The notes: generated from the letters alone by a model not told the origin. A DNA stretch of 39,006 bases from Acidimicrobiaceae bacterium (GCA_013044265.1 JABEUQ010000023.1:1-39006); one strand, 5' to 3'. Shown: positions 9,629 to 19,106, numbered from the stretch's first letter. Numbers and translations are program-made.

Positions 9629-11028
9629 TGCTTCTCCCTCACAAGTTCACGCACGACCTCGCGGTCATCGAAAGCCACCACGCTCTCGGCGAACGTCTGC
9701 GTGGTCTCGTGGCCTTTGCCAGCCACCACCACGACGTCACCGGTCTGCGCCGTGCGCACCGCCTGGGCAATCGCTGCACGACGGTCGACTTGTCGAACGA
9801 CGTGAGCGGAGACGATGGCCCCGGCGACGATGGCATCAATAATGGCATCTGGTGACTCCCCACGCGGGTTATCCGAGGTCACGATGGTCACGTCGGAGAG
9901 TTCACTGGACACCCGGCCCATTACCGGACGTTTCGCGCTATCACGTTCTCCCCCGCAGCCAAAGACCGTCACCACTCGACCCGAACTCAGCGAACGTACT
10001 GATTGCAGTAGTCGTTCCAGTCCCTGAGGCGTGTGCGCATAGTCCACAATCACCGTGAACTCACCGTGATAGACCACCTCGAAACGACCAGGTACCGCTT
10101 CGACTTCGGACATTGCACCGGCAACAGCTGCATCACTCGCGCCTAATTCAGAGACGATCGTCATGGCCATGAGAGCGTTGTCGACGTTGTAGTCGCCGAT
10201 AAGGGTGGTGTTCACCAGATGCCCGCGCCAGAAGAACACGGTGCCACCCAGTGTGCTCGCCACATCGCTCGCATCACGACGCGAGACGGGCGCCACCGCT
10301 AATGAGGTCGTCTCCGCCAACCGTGCGCCGTAGGGGTCGTCGACCCAGATCACCGCACGCTGGGAGAATTCCGGCTGGAAGAGGCGCGTCTTGGCCGCGA
10401 AATAGTCCTCCATGGTGTGGTGATAGTCGAGGTGATCGTGACTGAGGTTGGTGAATGCCACCACGGAGAAATGCGTCCCCTCCACGCGATGTTGCACGAG
10501 GGCGTGACTCGAGACTTCGAGGGCGATGACGGACTTGGGGCGTTGCGAGTCGAAGTCAGTTCGCACGCGCGCGAACGTCCGATAGAGCTCAGGGGCCGCG
10601 GGCGTCGTACGTTCATTCGTCAACGTGCCGATGGTCGCACCATTCCACTGCAGCACGCGGGCTAGTTGGGCCACCAGTACGCTGACGCTGGTCTTGCCGT
10701 TCGTCCCGGTGACGCCAATCACGTCGATTCCGACTTCGGGGTGGCCGCTCAAGATTTTACTGGCGTGAGTCAGCGCAGCGTAAATTCGTGACTCCGGCAT
10801 CACCACTACGGGAACGGGGGATTTGATACTGTGCGTCGCCACGATCGCCACCGCACCGCGGTCAACGGCGTGTGCGGCAAATTTTGCACCATCCGTAGTG
10901 GTGCCCTGCAGCGCGAAGAACAGTGTCGAGAACTCACACTGACGTGAGTCGACTTCCACGCGATCTACTTCCACGCTCGCGGTGAAGACGTCGAAGGACT
11001 CATTGTCGAAGACATCGCCCAACTGCAT
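9622..11028 (-). CDS. murE: UDP-MurNAc-L-Ala-D-Glu--meso-diaminopimelate ligase
   Basis: 'DVIGVTGTNGKTSVSVLVAQL', 'ALEVSSHALVQHRVEGTHFSVVAFTNLSHDHLDYHHTMEDYFAAK', C-terminal 'TSDNPRGE', the motif associated with mDAP specificity. Confidence 0.94.
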   Translation of the reverse strand: MQLGDVFDNESFDVFTASVEVDRVEVDSRQCEFSTLFFALQGTTTDGAKFAAHAVDRGAVAIVATHSIKSPVPVVVMPESRIYAALTHASKILSGHPEVGIDVIGVTGTNGKTSVSVLVAQLARVLQWNGATIGTLTNERTTPAAPELYRTFARVRTDFDSQRPKSVIALEVSSHALVQHRVEGTHFSVVAFTNLSHDHLDYHHTMEDYFAAKTRLFQPEFSQRAVIWVDDPYGARLAETTSLAVAPVSRRDASDVASTLGGTVFFWRGHLVNTTLIGDYNVDNALMAMTIVSELGASDAAVAGAMSEVEAVPGRFEVVYHGEFTVIVDYAHTPQGLERLLQSVRSLSSGRVVTVFGCGGERDSAKRPVMGRVSSELSDVTIVTSDNPRGESPDAIIDAIVAGAIVSAHVVRQVDRRAAIAQAVRTAQTGDVVVVAGKGHETTQTFAESVVAFDDREVVRELVREKQC

Positions 11029-12872
11029 CAGGTCACGTCCGACGACATGCTCGCACTGGCGCCGGTGAGCGGCTTAACGATGGTGCCACTCGAGGGGATG
11101 CTGTAGTGGCGCAGTGCGTAACTCATGACTTGCTGAAAGACGGGCGCCGCCGCGGAGCCGCCATAGATGGTGGTCACGGGGCGTTCGATGTCCACGATCA
11201 TCGATAGCACCGGGTTATTGGCCGGGGCGTAGCCCACGAAAGTTGCGTAGTACGCGCCACTCAGCAAGAGGTCCTTGCCGGGATAGGGGATGTTCGCCGT
11301 CCCGGTCTTACCCGCCACGGTGTATCCCGGAATGATGGCGTTGGTCCCAGTGCCGGCCAAGACCACCTCTTGGAGCATCTTGTTCATGGTTGCAGCCACC
11401 GCGGGGGTCATCACCTGACGCGTGGCGCTCGGGGTAACGGGCTTGGTGATCCCATTGGGTTCGACGTAACCGCGCACCAGACTCGGTTCGATGAACGTGC
11501 CGCCATTGGCGACAGTGTTGAAGGCATCGAGCACTTGGATCGGTGGGACGGCATCGACTTGTCCAATGGGCAAAGCCGCCTGGTCACTGGCGTACCACTG
11601 TGCCGCATTGACGAGTAGTCCCGCCGTCTCCCCAGGAAAATTCACGGAGGTCAACTGACCGAAGCCCAAGCGCTGCACCTGAGCGAGGAGCCCATTCTCT
11701 CCGACCAACATACCGATCTTGTAGGTGCCGAGGTTGGACGACTGCGCCAAGACTTGTGTCGCGGTGAGAGTCTCGACTGGGTGAGTCTCGGCGTCGTGGA
11801 AAATGCGACCTCCCACCAGCATCGAGTTCGGCACCGTGAAGCGAGTCGTCGGCGTGATGACGCCAGCGCTCAGCGCGGCCGAGAACGTCACGACCTTGAA
11901 TACCGAGCCGGGTTCGTAGGCCTGAGTGAAAGCCAGATTGTTGATGGTCTGCTCGATACCAGGCACTCCAACGGACTGACCCCAGGCTGGAATTGGGCCC
12001 AACACACCCGGTTTAGAGAGCGTATTCACCAGTGAAGCGTCGGCCAGTATCTGACCAGTCTTGACGTCCATCACCAGGGCGACGCCGGTGACGCCTCCGG
12101 TCGCACGCAATTGAGTCGCCAGGGCCCGCTCCGTGACGAACTGCAGCGGCGCGTCGATGGTGAGTTCCAGACCCACGCCGGGTTGGGCGGGCTTAATGAC
12201 GCTGCTCGAAGTGCTCGGCAGCGCCACACCCGAACTCGAAATGAATTCGCGGGTCACACCCGTCTGTCCCGCCAAGCTCGACTGATATTGATACTCGAGG
12301 CCCGTCGAACCAACACCCGAGGCGTTCGTGCCTCCGATCAAGGACTGAGCCAGAGTGCCATTGGGATACGAGCGGCTCGACGCACTCTGCACGACAATGC
12401 CGGGGAAATTGCCATTGGCGATCGATTTGCCATCACTGAGGTCGAGTTGCCCATTTAAAATGACGTACCCGCTGCCGGCGCCCTTCTTCGAAAGTAGTGC
12501 GGTGAGTTTGGCGACGGGTACCTTGACGAAAGCAGACAGAGCCTGAGCCTCGAGAGCCGGCTGGGTGATCTGCATGTCGTCAGCTATCACCAGTGACGTG
12601 GGCTCCGAGATCGCCAAGATCTGACCGTGGCGGTCGTAGATCCCTGCGCGCAGCGCGTTGGTCGTCAAATCCTGGCGAACCTGACCGACCGAGAGCTGCG
12701 CGTAATAGGAATGATCAAAGACTTGCAGGGCGACCAACCGCAAGCTCAAAGCCACAAAAACAACGATGAAAAATCCTCGCACCAGCTGCAAACGGCGGGG
12801 TGAGAACGCAGGACCCGAAGGTCGCCGCTGGATCTGACGGCGAGAATGGGTAGGTGACGCGTGCGAACTCAC
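11028..12872 (-). CDS. ftsI: Peptidoglycan D,D-transpeptidase FtsI/PBP3
   Basis: Single N-terminal TM, 'AYEPGSVFKVVTFSAAL' (SxxK), 'AQSSNLGTYKIG' (SxN), 'VAGKTGTANIP' (KTG). Confidence 0.94.
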   Translation of the reverse strand: MSSHASPTHSRRQIQRRPSGPAFSPRRLQLVRGFFIVVFVALSLRLVALQVFDHSYYAQLSVGQVRQDLTTNALRAGIYDRHGQILAISEPTSLVIADDMQITQPALEAQALSAFVKVPVAKLTALLSKKGAGSGYVILNGQLDLSDGKSIANGNFPGIVVQSASSRSYPNGTLAQSLIGGTNASGVGSTGLEYQYQSSLAGQTGVTREFISSSGVALPSTSSSVIKPAQPGVGLELTIDAPLQFVTERALATQLRATGGVTGVALVMDVKTGQILADASLVNTLSKPGVLGPIPAWGQSVGVPGIEQTINNLAFTQAYEPGSVFKVVTFSAALSAGVITPTTRFTVPNSMLVGGRIFHDAETHPVETLTATQVLAQSSNLGTYKIGMLVGENGLLAQVQRLGFGQLTSVNFPGETAGLLVNAAQWYASDQAALPIGQVDAVPPIQVLDAFNTVANGGTFIEPSLVRGYVEPNGITKPVTPSATRQVMTPAVAATMNKMLQEVVLAGTGTNAIIPGYTVAGKTGTANIPYPGKDLLLSGAYYATFVGYAPANNPVLSMIVDIERPVTTIYGGSAAAPVFQQVMSYALRHYSIPSSGTIVKPLTGASASMSSDVT

Positions 12873-13351
12873 CGCTGCGTCCTTGATGTGACCGGCGCAT
12901 AACCTGAGAACTTCGGCAGGGGCAGGATCGCATCAAGCGACGTAGCGGGAACCTGAGTCACCGAAGTGGGGTTCACGAGGTGCAGGGAATTGGCTTGCGT
13001 GACAACCACGCTGGGAGTAGAGAGACCGGTGAGGGAACCCACCTGCGTCGCGTAGGTCGACTGCTCCTGCAAAACCTGGCTTTGAAGCTGATGCAACTGG
13101 ACTTGCCGATTCGTCTCGAGCATTGAACCAAAGAGCGAGAGCGTGACCGCGACGCTCACAATGGCCACCGATTTCTTCACTACGGAGATCGACGCCAGAC
13201 GACCTTGACTCGAGGCGTGGCGCGGCCGCGACTCGCGACGGGTCGTCGGCGTGGGGGCGCGGCGTGGCGTGGGGCGCACGCGCGGGCGTGCGGGCGCAGT
13301 GCCGGCACGCGGGAATGTGACGTCGCGTCGTGGAAGGCTAACGACGCTCAT
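12869..13351 (-). CDS. FtsL-like septum protein (short bitopic)
   Basis: Basic Pro/Arg-rich N-terminus, one TM ('SVVKKSVAIVSVAVTLSLFGSML'), short coiled coil ('NRQVQLHQLQSQVLQEQSTYATQVGSL'), located between rsmH and ftsI with 4-bp overlaps. Confidence 0.65.
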   Translation of the reverse strand: MSVVSLPRRDVTFPRAGTAPARPRVRPTPRRAPTPTTRRESRPRHASSQGRLASISVVKKSVAIVSVAVTLSLFGSMLETNRQVQLHQLQSQVLQEQSTYATQVGSLTGLSTPSVVVTQANSLHLVNPTSVTQVPATSLDAILPLPKFSGYAPVTSRTQR

Positions 13352-14289
13352 GCCAGAACCTTTTGGGCCGTGCGCAACCGCGCCGACCGTGCACGCGGAT
13401 TCACTTCGATTTCACTCGCGCTGGCCAATTGAGCGCTGGCCCGACGAAGGTGTATCCGGGGCACGGCTCCGCACACGCAGCCGAGTTCATATGAGCAGTG
13501 ACACCCGCCGGTGGCCGCTTCGTGCAACGCTGCCTTGACCGCACGGTCCTCGCCGGAATGGTACGAAATCACCGCAAGGAGCCCTCCAGGCGCCAGCACG
13601 TTGAGGGCGGCGTCGAGTCCGAGATCGAGTTGGTCCACCTCATCGTTGACCACGATGCGCAGCGCCTGAAACACTCGGGTGGCAACGTGTCCGCGCCGCC
13701 GCGCCGCCATGGGCACCGCACGCTCAACGGCCTCGGTCAATTCATTAGTGGTCTGTGGTTGGCGCTCCAGGACCGAGCGCGCAATCGCCCCGGCGAAACG
13801 GTCCTCGCCATTAGCTCGTAACAGTCGCACGAACTCGTGTAGTTCCGCCGTCGCAAGATAGTGAGCAGCGGTGATTCCCTGTGTCGGGTCCATTCGCATG
13901 TCGAGGGGCGCGTCGGCGCGAAACGAGAAGCCTCTGCTCGATTCGTCTAATTGGTGCGAAGAGACGCCCAGGTCCATTAAGACCCCGAGAATCGGCTCAC
14001 CATTGAGAAAATCAGCCTGCGCGGCAACGACTTCGAGCATTGTGGCAAATGTCGCCCCGACGATGCGGACGCGATCGCCATAAAGTGCGAGTCGACGCGC
14101 GGCCGCAGCGCGCGCGTCAGGGTCACGATCGATACCGATGAGGCGACGTTCGCTCGAAGCAGCCAACAGCGATGCAGCGTGCCCGCCACCGCCCAAAGTG
14201 GCGTCCAGAAGCACTCCAGCACTCTGGCTGGCGAAGAACCCGACGATTTCTCGTTCGAGAACTGGCTGGTGGTAGTTGTCCTGGGCCAT
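13348..14289 (-). CDS. rsmH: 16S rRNA m4C1402 methyltransferase RsmH (MraW)
   Basis: 'HQPVLEREIVGFFASQSAGVLLDATLGGGGHAASLL', 'ILGVLMDLGVSSHQLDESSRGFSFRADAPLDMRMD', 'VISYHSGEDRAVK'. The ORF is open to 14475, but the family N-terminus starts at MAQDNYHQPVL (ATG at 14289). Confidence 0.95.
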   Translation of the reverse strand: MAQDNYHQPVLEREIVGFFASQSAGVLLDATLGGGGHAASLLAASSERRLIGIDRDPDARAAAARRLALYGDRVRIVGATFATMLEVVAAQADFLNGEPILGVLMDLGVSSHQLDESSRGFSFRADAPLDMRMDPTQGITAAHYLATAELHEFVRLLRANGEDRFAGAIARSVLERQPQTTNELTEAVERAVPMAARRRGHVATRVFQALRIVVNDEVDQLDLGLDAALNVLAPGGLLAVISYHSGEDRAVKAALHEAATGGCHCSYELGCVCGAVPRIHLRRASAQLASASEIEVNPRARSARLRTAQKVLA

Positions 14290-14402
14290 CTGCAGCCTTT
14301 CAATCACCGAGCGTGGCGGGCGGGCGGAGAATATTGCCCCTTCACGTTCGGTGATTGCCAGGCTGCGCATGGTCCGCGGCCGGTACTGAGTCCTTCCCTC
14401 TT

Positions 14403-14825
14403 TCACTCGTCGCTGCCTCGAATAAATGTCTCTTCGGCCCCGCTGATCTGTTCGGCGTAGCGCTGGGGGTTCCATAGTTCGATGTGATCGAGATTTCCGG
14501 CGACAATTACGTCACCAGAGAGTTGTGCGAAGTCGCGAATAACTGGTGGCAAGGCGAATCGACCTTGTCGATCGACCTCCACTTCCGAGGAATTTGTCGC
14601 CCAGAAACGTGACTGGCGTCGCTCATCAGCGCTACCGTGGCGACCGGCTTCGAGATACTCAGAACTCTTGCGTGCGAATTCACCCGGCGTCCACAGGGCG
14701 ACGCACCCATCCATATTGGGACTTAAATGTCCCCCATTTTCGAATTCCCGGCGGAAGCGCGCGGGCAGGATGAGTCGACCTTTGTCATCCAGCGAATGCT
14801 GAAACTGGCCGACGAATAACAACAT
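14403..14825 (-). CDS. mraZ: Transcriptional regulator MraZ
   Basis: 'FVGQFQHSLDDKGRLILPARFRREFENGGHLSPNMDGCVALWTPGEF...VEVDRQGRFALPPVIRDFAQLSGDVIVAGNLDHIELWNPQRY'; two SpoVT/AbrB-like repeats. Confidence 0.96.
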   Translation of the reverse strand: MLLFVGQFQHSLDDKGRLILPARFRREFENGGHLSPNMDGCVALWTPGEFARKSSEYLEAGRHGSADERRQSRFWATNSSEVEVDRQGRFALPPVIRDFAQLSGDVIVAGNLDHIELWNPQRYAEQISGAEETFIRGSDE

Positions 14826-14843
14826 ACATCCCCTTTATGGAAT

Positions 14844-14898
14844 CTCCACTTTACTCCATTTCGCTCCACCATACCCCACTGGACACCACTATCCACCA
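14844..14898 (-). promoter_or_regulatory. MraZ-box array: six TGGNG direct repeats, 10-bp period
   Basis: Minus strand: TGGTG-gatag-TGGTG-tccag-TGGGG-tatgg-TGGAG-cgaaa-TGGAG-taaag-TGGAG, ending 19 bp upstream of the mraZ ATG. Same layout as published MraZ operators (TGGG-type pentamers with 5-nt spacers). Confidence 0.85.
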
Positions 14899-14995
14899 AT
14901 TTGTGACGATTTTGTGTCAAAAGTCGGTGGGTGCGGGAAGATGAAGTTGCGAGGCACCATCAGTGACGTCGCCGTCACGCGATTGGGAGTTGGGA

Positions 14996-15655
14996 TTACG
15001 CCATCAAGAAAAGTTGACGAACGTCGACCGGGTGTGACAGTTGAATGAGGGCACTCGTCACCTCATCACCATCAAGTCCGAGGGTCTCGAGCGTATGGTG
15101 CTGCAAAGCATCGACCAAACCGTCTGGCACATCGCTCAAGAGTTCAATCAGCGCGCCAGAAGATTGAGCGTGAAGGACGCTCGACACGAAAACACCTTCT
15201 CGCACTCGCCACTGGGTTATTCCCACTGCCTTACGGTCATCAACGAAGATCTCGCCAGGTCCTCGCCCAGCGAAGCACGCTACGCGCCAGGCCGGATCGC
15301 CTTGAAGAGGTCCCTCGTGTAAGAAAACCGCGCTCTCGAGATGTTCTGTCAGGACCTGTCGCCACCATTCACCCACTCGATTCGAGGTGACGTGGACATC
15401 ACTGGACCATCGAAAGTCATCAGCGGGCAACCACCAGTCGATCCAGACGTCGTCGGGTTGCAATAAAACGACACCTCCGCCACCACGCCGACGACGTACG
15501 GCCACCCGTTGGCGTTTATCCTGATCAAGTACCTCTAAAGATTGACTACCCCCGAGTACAAAAGTCGGCTCGGCGCTTCGTACGATCATCATCGTGGGCA
15601 TTCGCAATTGCCGAAGTACCTCGTAGTCGTACAACTCCTCGACGTCGTCCTTCAC
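14996..15655 (-). CDS. Lipoate--protein ligase / octanoyltransferase family protein
   Basis: 'VRRRRGGGGVVLLQPDDVWIDWWLP' and 'CFAGRGPGEIFVDDRKAVGITQWRVREGVFVSSVLH' match the biotin/lipoate A/B ligase fold (RRxxGGG and K-VGxxQ-R motifs). Confidence 0.72.
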   Translation of the reverse strand: MKDDVEELYDYEVLRQLRMPTMMIVRSAEPTFVLGGSQSLEVLDQDKRQRVAVRRRRGGGGVVLLQPDDVWIDWWLPADDFRWSSDVHVTSNRVGEWWRQVLTEHLESAVFLHEGPLQGDPAWRVACFAGRGPGEIFVDDRKAVGITQWRVREGVFVSSVLHAQSSGALIELLSDVPDGLVDALQHHTLETLGLDGDEVTSALIQLSHPVDVRQLFLMA

Positions 15656-16158
15656 GAGGCGCGTGGCAAGAAAGGTGCCCAGAGAGGATCGGGGTCAGGG
15701 ACGTGTCGCCAACGCCACCACGGGCCTTCGGGAATCTTTGGTTCGAAGTGCATCCGCCAACCAATCTCTTCGAGCAGCCGATCACCCTTTTGCATATTGT
15801 GATGATGACAGGCCGCAACGACGTTCGTCCATTCGTGGCGCCCTCCTCGACTGCGCGGAATGACATGGTCAATGGTGTCAGCGTGCTCCAGGCAGTACGC
15901 GCAGCGATAGCCGTCTCGCAACAGGAGCGAGCGTCGTGTCAACGGGGGTGTGCGCATCTTGGTGGGCAGACGCACCATGTCGTGTAAGCGCACGATTGAG
16001 GGAATGGTCACGCTGATGGAACTCGAGTGGCACACGGGCGGTTCCTCAGCGGTGGCGATTGGCTCTGCCCGTCCGGCCAGCAACAAGATGACCGCGCGAC
16101 GCTCGCTCACGAGTTGCAGCGGTTCGAAGGTGGCGTTAAGGAGAAGGACGCGCCCCAC
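15652..16158 (-). CDS. HNH endonuclease family protein
   Basis: 'RSLLLRDGYRCAYCLEHADTIDHVIPRSRGGRHEWTNVVAACHHHNMQKGD' = CxxC...HVxPxSxGG...N...C..HN. Confidence 0.88.
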   Translation of the reverse strand: MGRVLLLNATFEPLQLVSERRAVILLLAGRAEPIATAEEPPVCHSSSISVTIPSIVRLHDMVRLPTKMRTPPLTRRSLLLRDGYRCAYCLEHADTIDHVIPRSRGGRHEWTNVVAACHHHNMQKGDRLLEEIGWRMHFEPKIPEGPWWRWRHVPDPDPLWAPFLPRAS

Positions 16159-16167
16159 GAGTAAAAA

Positions 16168-16443
16168 CTACCTTCTCACGTCTTGCAAATCAGACCACTT
16201 CGCCACGGTGATGACGTCCCTGGGGCTCAAGTGCCCGTCGCCACCATTCACCGTCACCATGCGAAAATCCCAATAGTCCAAGGAGGGTAGCGGCAACCAC
16301 GGTGGATGGCGCCACCAACTCCTGCGGCGCAGTCGCCAACCCGCTCTCAACACACAAGGGATATCACGTGGGTGCGCTAGCAAGAAGCGTCCCATTCCGG
16401 GCACCCAGAATCGTTTCACGAGACCGTGCGCCAGGCCACGCAC
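16168..16443 (-). CDS. Small Trp-rich protein of unknown function
   Basis: 91 aa 'WRHPPWLPLPSLDYWDFRMVTVNGGDGHLSPRDVITVAKWSDL'; in-operon, overlaps the ROK gene end by 28 bp. I believe similar small ORFs are common in actinobacteria, but that is from memory. Confidence 0.6.
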   Translation of the reverse strand: MRGLAHGLVKRFWVPGMGRFLLAHPRDIPCVLRAGWRLRRRSWWRHPPWLPLPSLDYWDFRMVTVNGGDGHLSPRDVITVAKWSDLQDVRR

Positions 16444-17288
16444 GCGGCACCCAGAATCGGACCATCGGCTCTCAATCCAGATCGCTCAACGACGAGGTCG
16501 CGCACGTAGGAAAGGGTGGCCACTTCGCGAGCCGATGAGTTCGCGATGGCGAAAAAATCGTCTCCGTAGCCCAGCGCCACCGACCCGGCCACATAACAGT
16601 GATTGAAGTCAAGCACGGCCGCCAAAGTACCGATTGCACGCCCAACTAGCGTGGCAGTTCTTCGACGCACGCTTTCGTCGACGAATTCCGGAGACTGACC
16701 CGTCATCTCGGCAATCGCCCACCCTGACGCTTCGGCCTCCAGGCACCCACGAGAACCGCACGAGCACAGCCGACCATCGGGTACGACGTTCAAGTGCCCA
16801 AGGTGACCGGCGTTGCCAGAGTCACCATTCACGAGTCGACCATCCAAGACGAGTGCTCCTCCCACTCCCGTCGAGACCACCATCGAGGCGTAACTCTTCA
16901 CCCCTCGCGCCGCCCCAAAAGTGCCTTCTGCGAGGGCGAGCGCTCGCACGTCTCCTTCGATTCCAACAGGTAGCCCCGTCGCGCGTTCGAGATGGTCGCG
17001 TAGCGCGAAGTCGCGCCACACCGGAATATTGAGTGGGGACACCGAGACGCCACCGGCCAACATCGGACCCGCGCACGCAACACCCAGCGCGCTGACCTCA
17101 TCATCGGCTCTCACCCGAGCGAGCAGACCAGCAATCTCATCGAAGAGGTGCACGCCGGCTCGTTGCACGTCGAGTCGGTCACGACGCAACACGAGTCCCT
17201 CGCGACTCACCATGGCAACCTCAGCCTTGGTGCCCCCGATATCTAGAGCGAGGCACGGAATGGCTTTCGCCATTCCGGGCAACGTCAT
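16416..17288 (-). CDS. ROK family sugar kinase (glucokinase-like)
   Basis: 'CLALDIGGTKAEVAMV', 'VSTGVGGALVLDGRLVNGDSGNAGHLGHLNV', 'CSCGSRGCLEAEASGWAI' ROK zinc signature. Confidence 0.9.
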   Translation of the reverse strand: MTLPGMAKAIPCLALDIGGTKAEVAMVSREGLVLRRDRLDVQRAGVHLFDEIAGLLARVRADDEVSALGVACAGPMLAGGVSVSPLNIPVWRDFALRDHLERATGLPVGIEGDVRALALAEGTFGAARGVKSYASMVVSTGVGGALVLDGRLVNGDSGNAGHLGHLNVVPDGRLCSCGSRGCLEAEASGWAIAEMTGQSPEFVDESVRRRTATLVGRAIGTLAAVLDFNHCYVAGSVALGYGDDFFAIANSSAREVATLSYVRDLVVERSGLRADGPILGAACVAWRTVS

Positions 17289-17671
17289 TCGGCTGAGCGG
17301 CGTTGGCGCGACAACCAGTCGCGAAGAGAGCGTGCCCGGGGCCCAAGAGAACTTGGGGCGTCATCACCTGGGTGCGAATGCGTGATGTCGCGCCATCCGG
17401 CGCGGCCCATCAGTCGGGCGTTGCGCTCGATGAGAATCGCCGAAGCGAACATGAGAGCAACACCCAACAGCCCCACGTACACGTTCTGAGAGAAGAAGGC
17501 CAGAAGAATAACGAGCCCGACAACGAAGCCCGCGATGCCCCAACGCACTCGTCGGGTACCGTGCGCGTAGACATTAGTGTCTCTCACATTCTTGGCGAAC
17601 CGGGGGTCCTGCTTCGAAAGGGACTCTTCGAGTTCGGCCAGAATCTTCTGCTCGTGTTCTGACAATGGCAT
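17285..17671 (-). CDS. DUF3040 domain membrane protein
   Basis: 'MPLSEHEQKILAELEESLSKQDPRFA' N-terminus plus two TM segments, the DUF3040 pattern. Confidence 0.87.
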   Translation of the reverse strand: MPLSEHEQKILAELEESLSKQDPRFAKNVRDTNVYAHGTRRVRWGIAGFVVGLVILLAFFSQNVYVGLLGVALMFASAILIERNARLMGRAGWRDITHSHPGDDAPSSLGPRARSLRDWLSRQRRSAE

Positions 17672-17963
17672 CGCGCTCCTCTCCTCCTTCGTATTTATCG
17701 TACCTCGTAACTTTCCCGACTAGTACGGCGCTGCATAAGAGAAGCTCAGTGAAATAAAAGTAAGAAGAATGTGACAAATCTCGAGTTCGGATCTGTGCTG
17801 GACCGGTGACTTTCCAGGACACCCGGGTACTGGCTTGTGCGCAGTTTCACTTCGGGCTGGATGAGACGGTGCAACAGCGCCACCCCGCGAGCGGTCACAA
17901 CGCAATCCCATGTGAACGCTCAACGGGCCACTCATTTCATCAGCCTCTGGTTAGGCTAAGAGA

Positions 17964-19106
17964 ATGTCCAACGGCGTCGGGCGCCTGCGTCGGGCCCTTG
18001 ATCACCAGTTCGCCGCGGCGATCACCGTTGGTGTCGGCGCGATTGTCGCGCTCGTGTGGTCGGCCCTCTCGTCTTCGACATACCAGCGCGTCGTCGCCAC
18101 GTCGTGGTTTCATGGTCGCGACATTGGTTTGCACGCCATCATCGTGAACGGCGTCATGACCATTTTTTTCGCCACCGTAGGTCTTGAACTCTCGCGCGAA
18201 ACACATTCGCAACTCCGACGGCACCTTCGAGCATCCCTGCCACCACTTTTCGGTGCCGTCGGCGGAATGGCGGGTACCGCTGCACTTTCTCTCCTTCTCG
18301 GACAACTCCTGGATTCCTCGGCCCTTCGCCAAGGCTGGGGAGTACCCATGGCCACCGACATCGCTTTCACCCTGGGCGTCCTCGCCTTGGCCGGACCACT
18401 CATTCCGGCCCCGCTACGAATGTTCCTCCTGACGCTGGCCATCGCGGATGACATCTTGAGTGTCATCGTTCTCTCGCTCACCGGCGTCACCCACGTTCGT
18501 CTCGCGGGCCTGCTCACCGTGGTCGTAGTGGTCGCGGTGGGCACCGTAATTGGGCGACGGCTCCCACCCACGCTCGCCTTCTTCTTGTTACTGGTCGTGT
18601 CGTGGTCGGCCTTCGCTTTTGCGGGAGTCGACCCCGCTCTTTCAGGGGTGGTCGCCGGGCTCCTCGTGCCCGTCGCCTCGGCACCTTCATTACGTCTCGA
18701 ACAACACGTCGTTCGATGGTCGGTTGGTGTGGTTCTCCCATTCTTCGCGCTGGTGGCGTGCGGGATCACGTGGAACTCGCTCAGTCTCGGTGGTACTAGT
18801 GGCAAGATCATCTTGGGCACCGCGCTCGTGCGCGTCGTGGGCAAGGTCATTGGTATTGGGACGGCGGTCTACGTAGTAGGGCGATTCGGAGTTCGACGCC
18901 ATCCCAGTATCACCCCACTGATCCTGACGGGCGGTAGCTTGCTCTGCGCGATCGGCTTCACCGTGCCCCTGCTTTTTGCCGGTGCTCTCTTTCCCATCAC
19001 CAGTCCCACCTATAGCGCCTTCACCGCAGGGCTACTGGTCGCATCCCTCCTGGGCGCGCTCAGTGGCGTGATCGTACTGCGCCACGCGAGCCGTCACCTC
19101 TCGTAG
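17964..19106 (+). CDS. nhaA: Na+/H+ antiporter NhaA
   Basis: 'NGVMTIFFATVGLELSRE', 'GWGVPMATDIAFTLGVLALAGPLIPAPLRMFLLTLAIADDILSVIVLSLTG' conserved NhaA core including the Asp pair. Confidence 0.9.
   Translation: MSNGVGRLRRALDHQFAAAITVGVGAIVALVWSALSSSTYQRVVATSWFHGRDIGLHAIIVNGVMTIFFATVGLELSRETHSQLRRHLRASLPPLFGAVGGMAGTAALSLLLGQLLDSSALRQGWGVPMATDIAFTLGVLALAGPLIPAPLRMFLLTLAIADDILSVIVLSLTGVTHVRLAGLLTVVVVVAVGTVIGRRLPPTLAFFLLLVVSWSAFAFAGVDPALSGVVAGLLVPVASAPSLRLEQHVVRWSVGVVLPFFALVACGITWNSLSLGGTSGKIILGTALVRVVGKVIGIGTAVYVVGRFGVRRHPSITPLILTGGSLLCAIGFTVPLLFAGALFPITSPTYSAFTAGLLVASLLGALSGVIVLRHASRHLS

Noticed and set aside
17720-17963. Possible RNA gene in the DUF3040/nhaA intergenic region
   Set aside because: Looked for a tRNA cloverleaf or strong hairpin; only weak, non-canonical pairings, no supportable feature.
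18110-18850. 246-aa minus-strand ORF antisense to nhaA
   Set aside because: Arg/Ser/Thr/Pro-rich shadow translation; nhaA on the other strand is clear.
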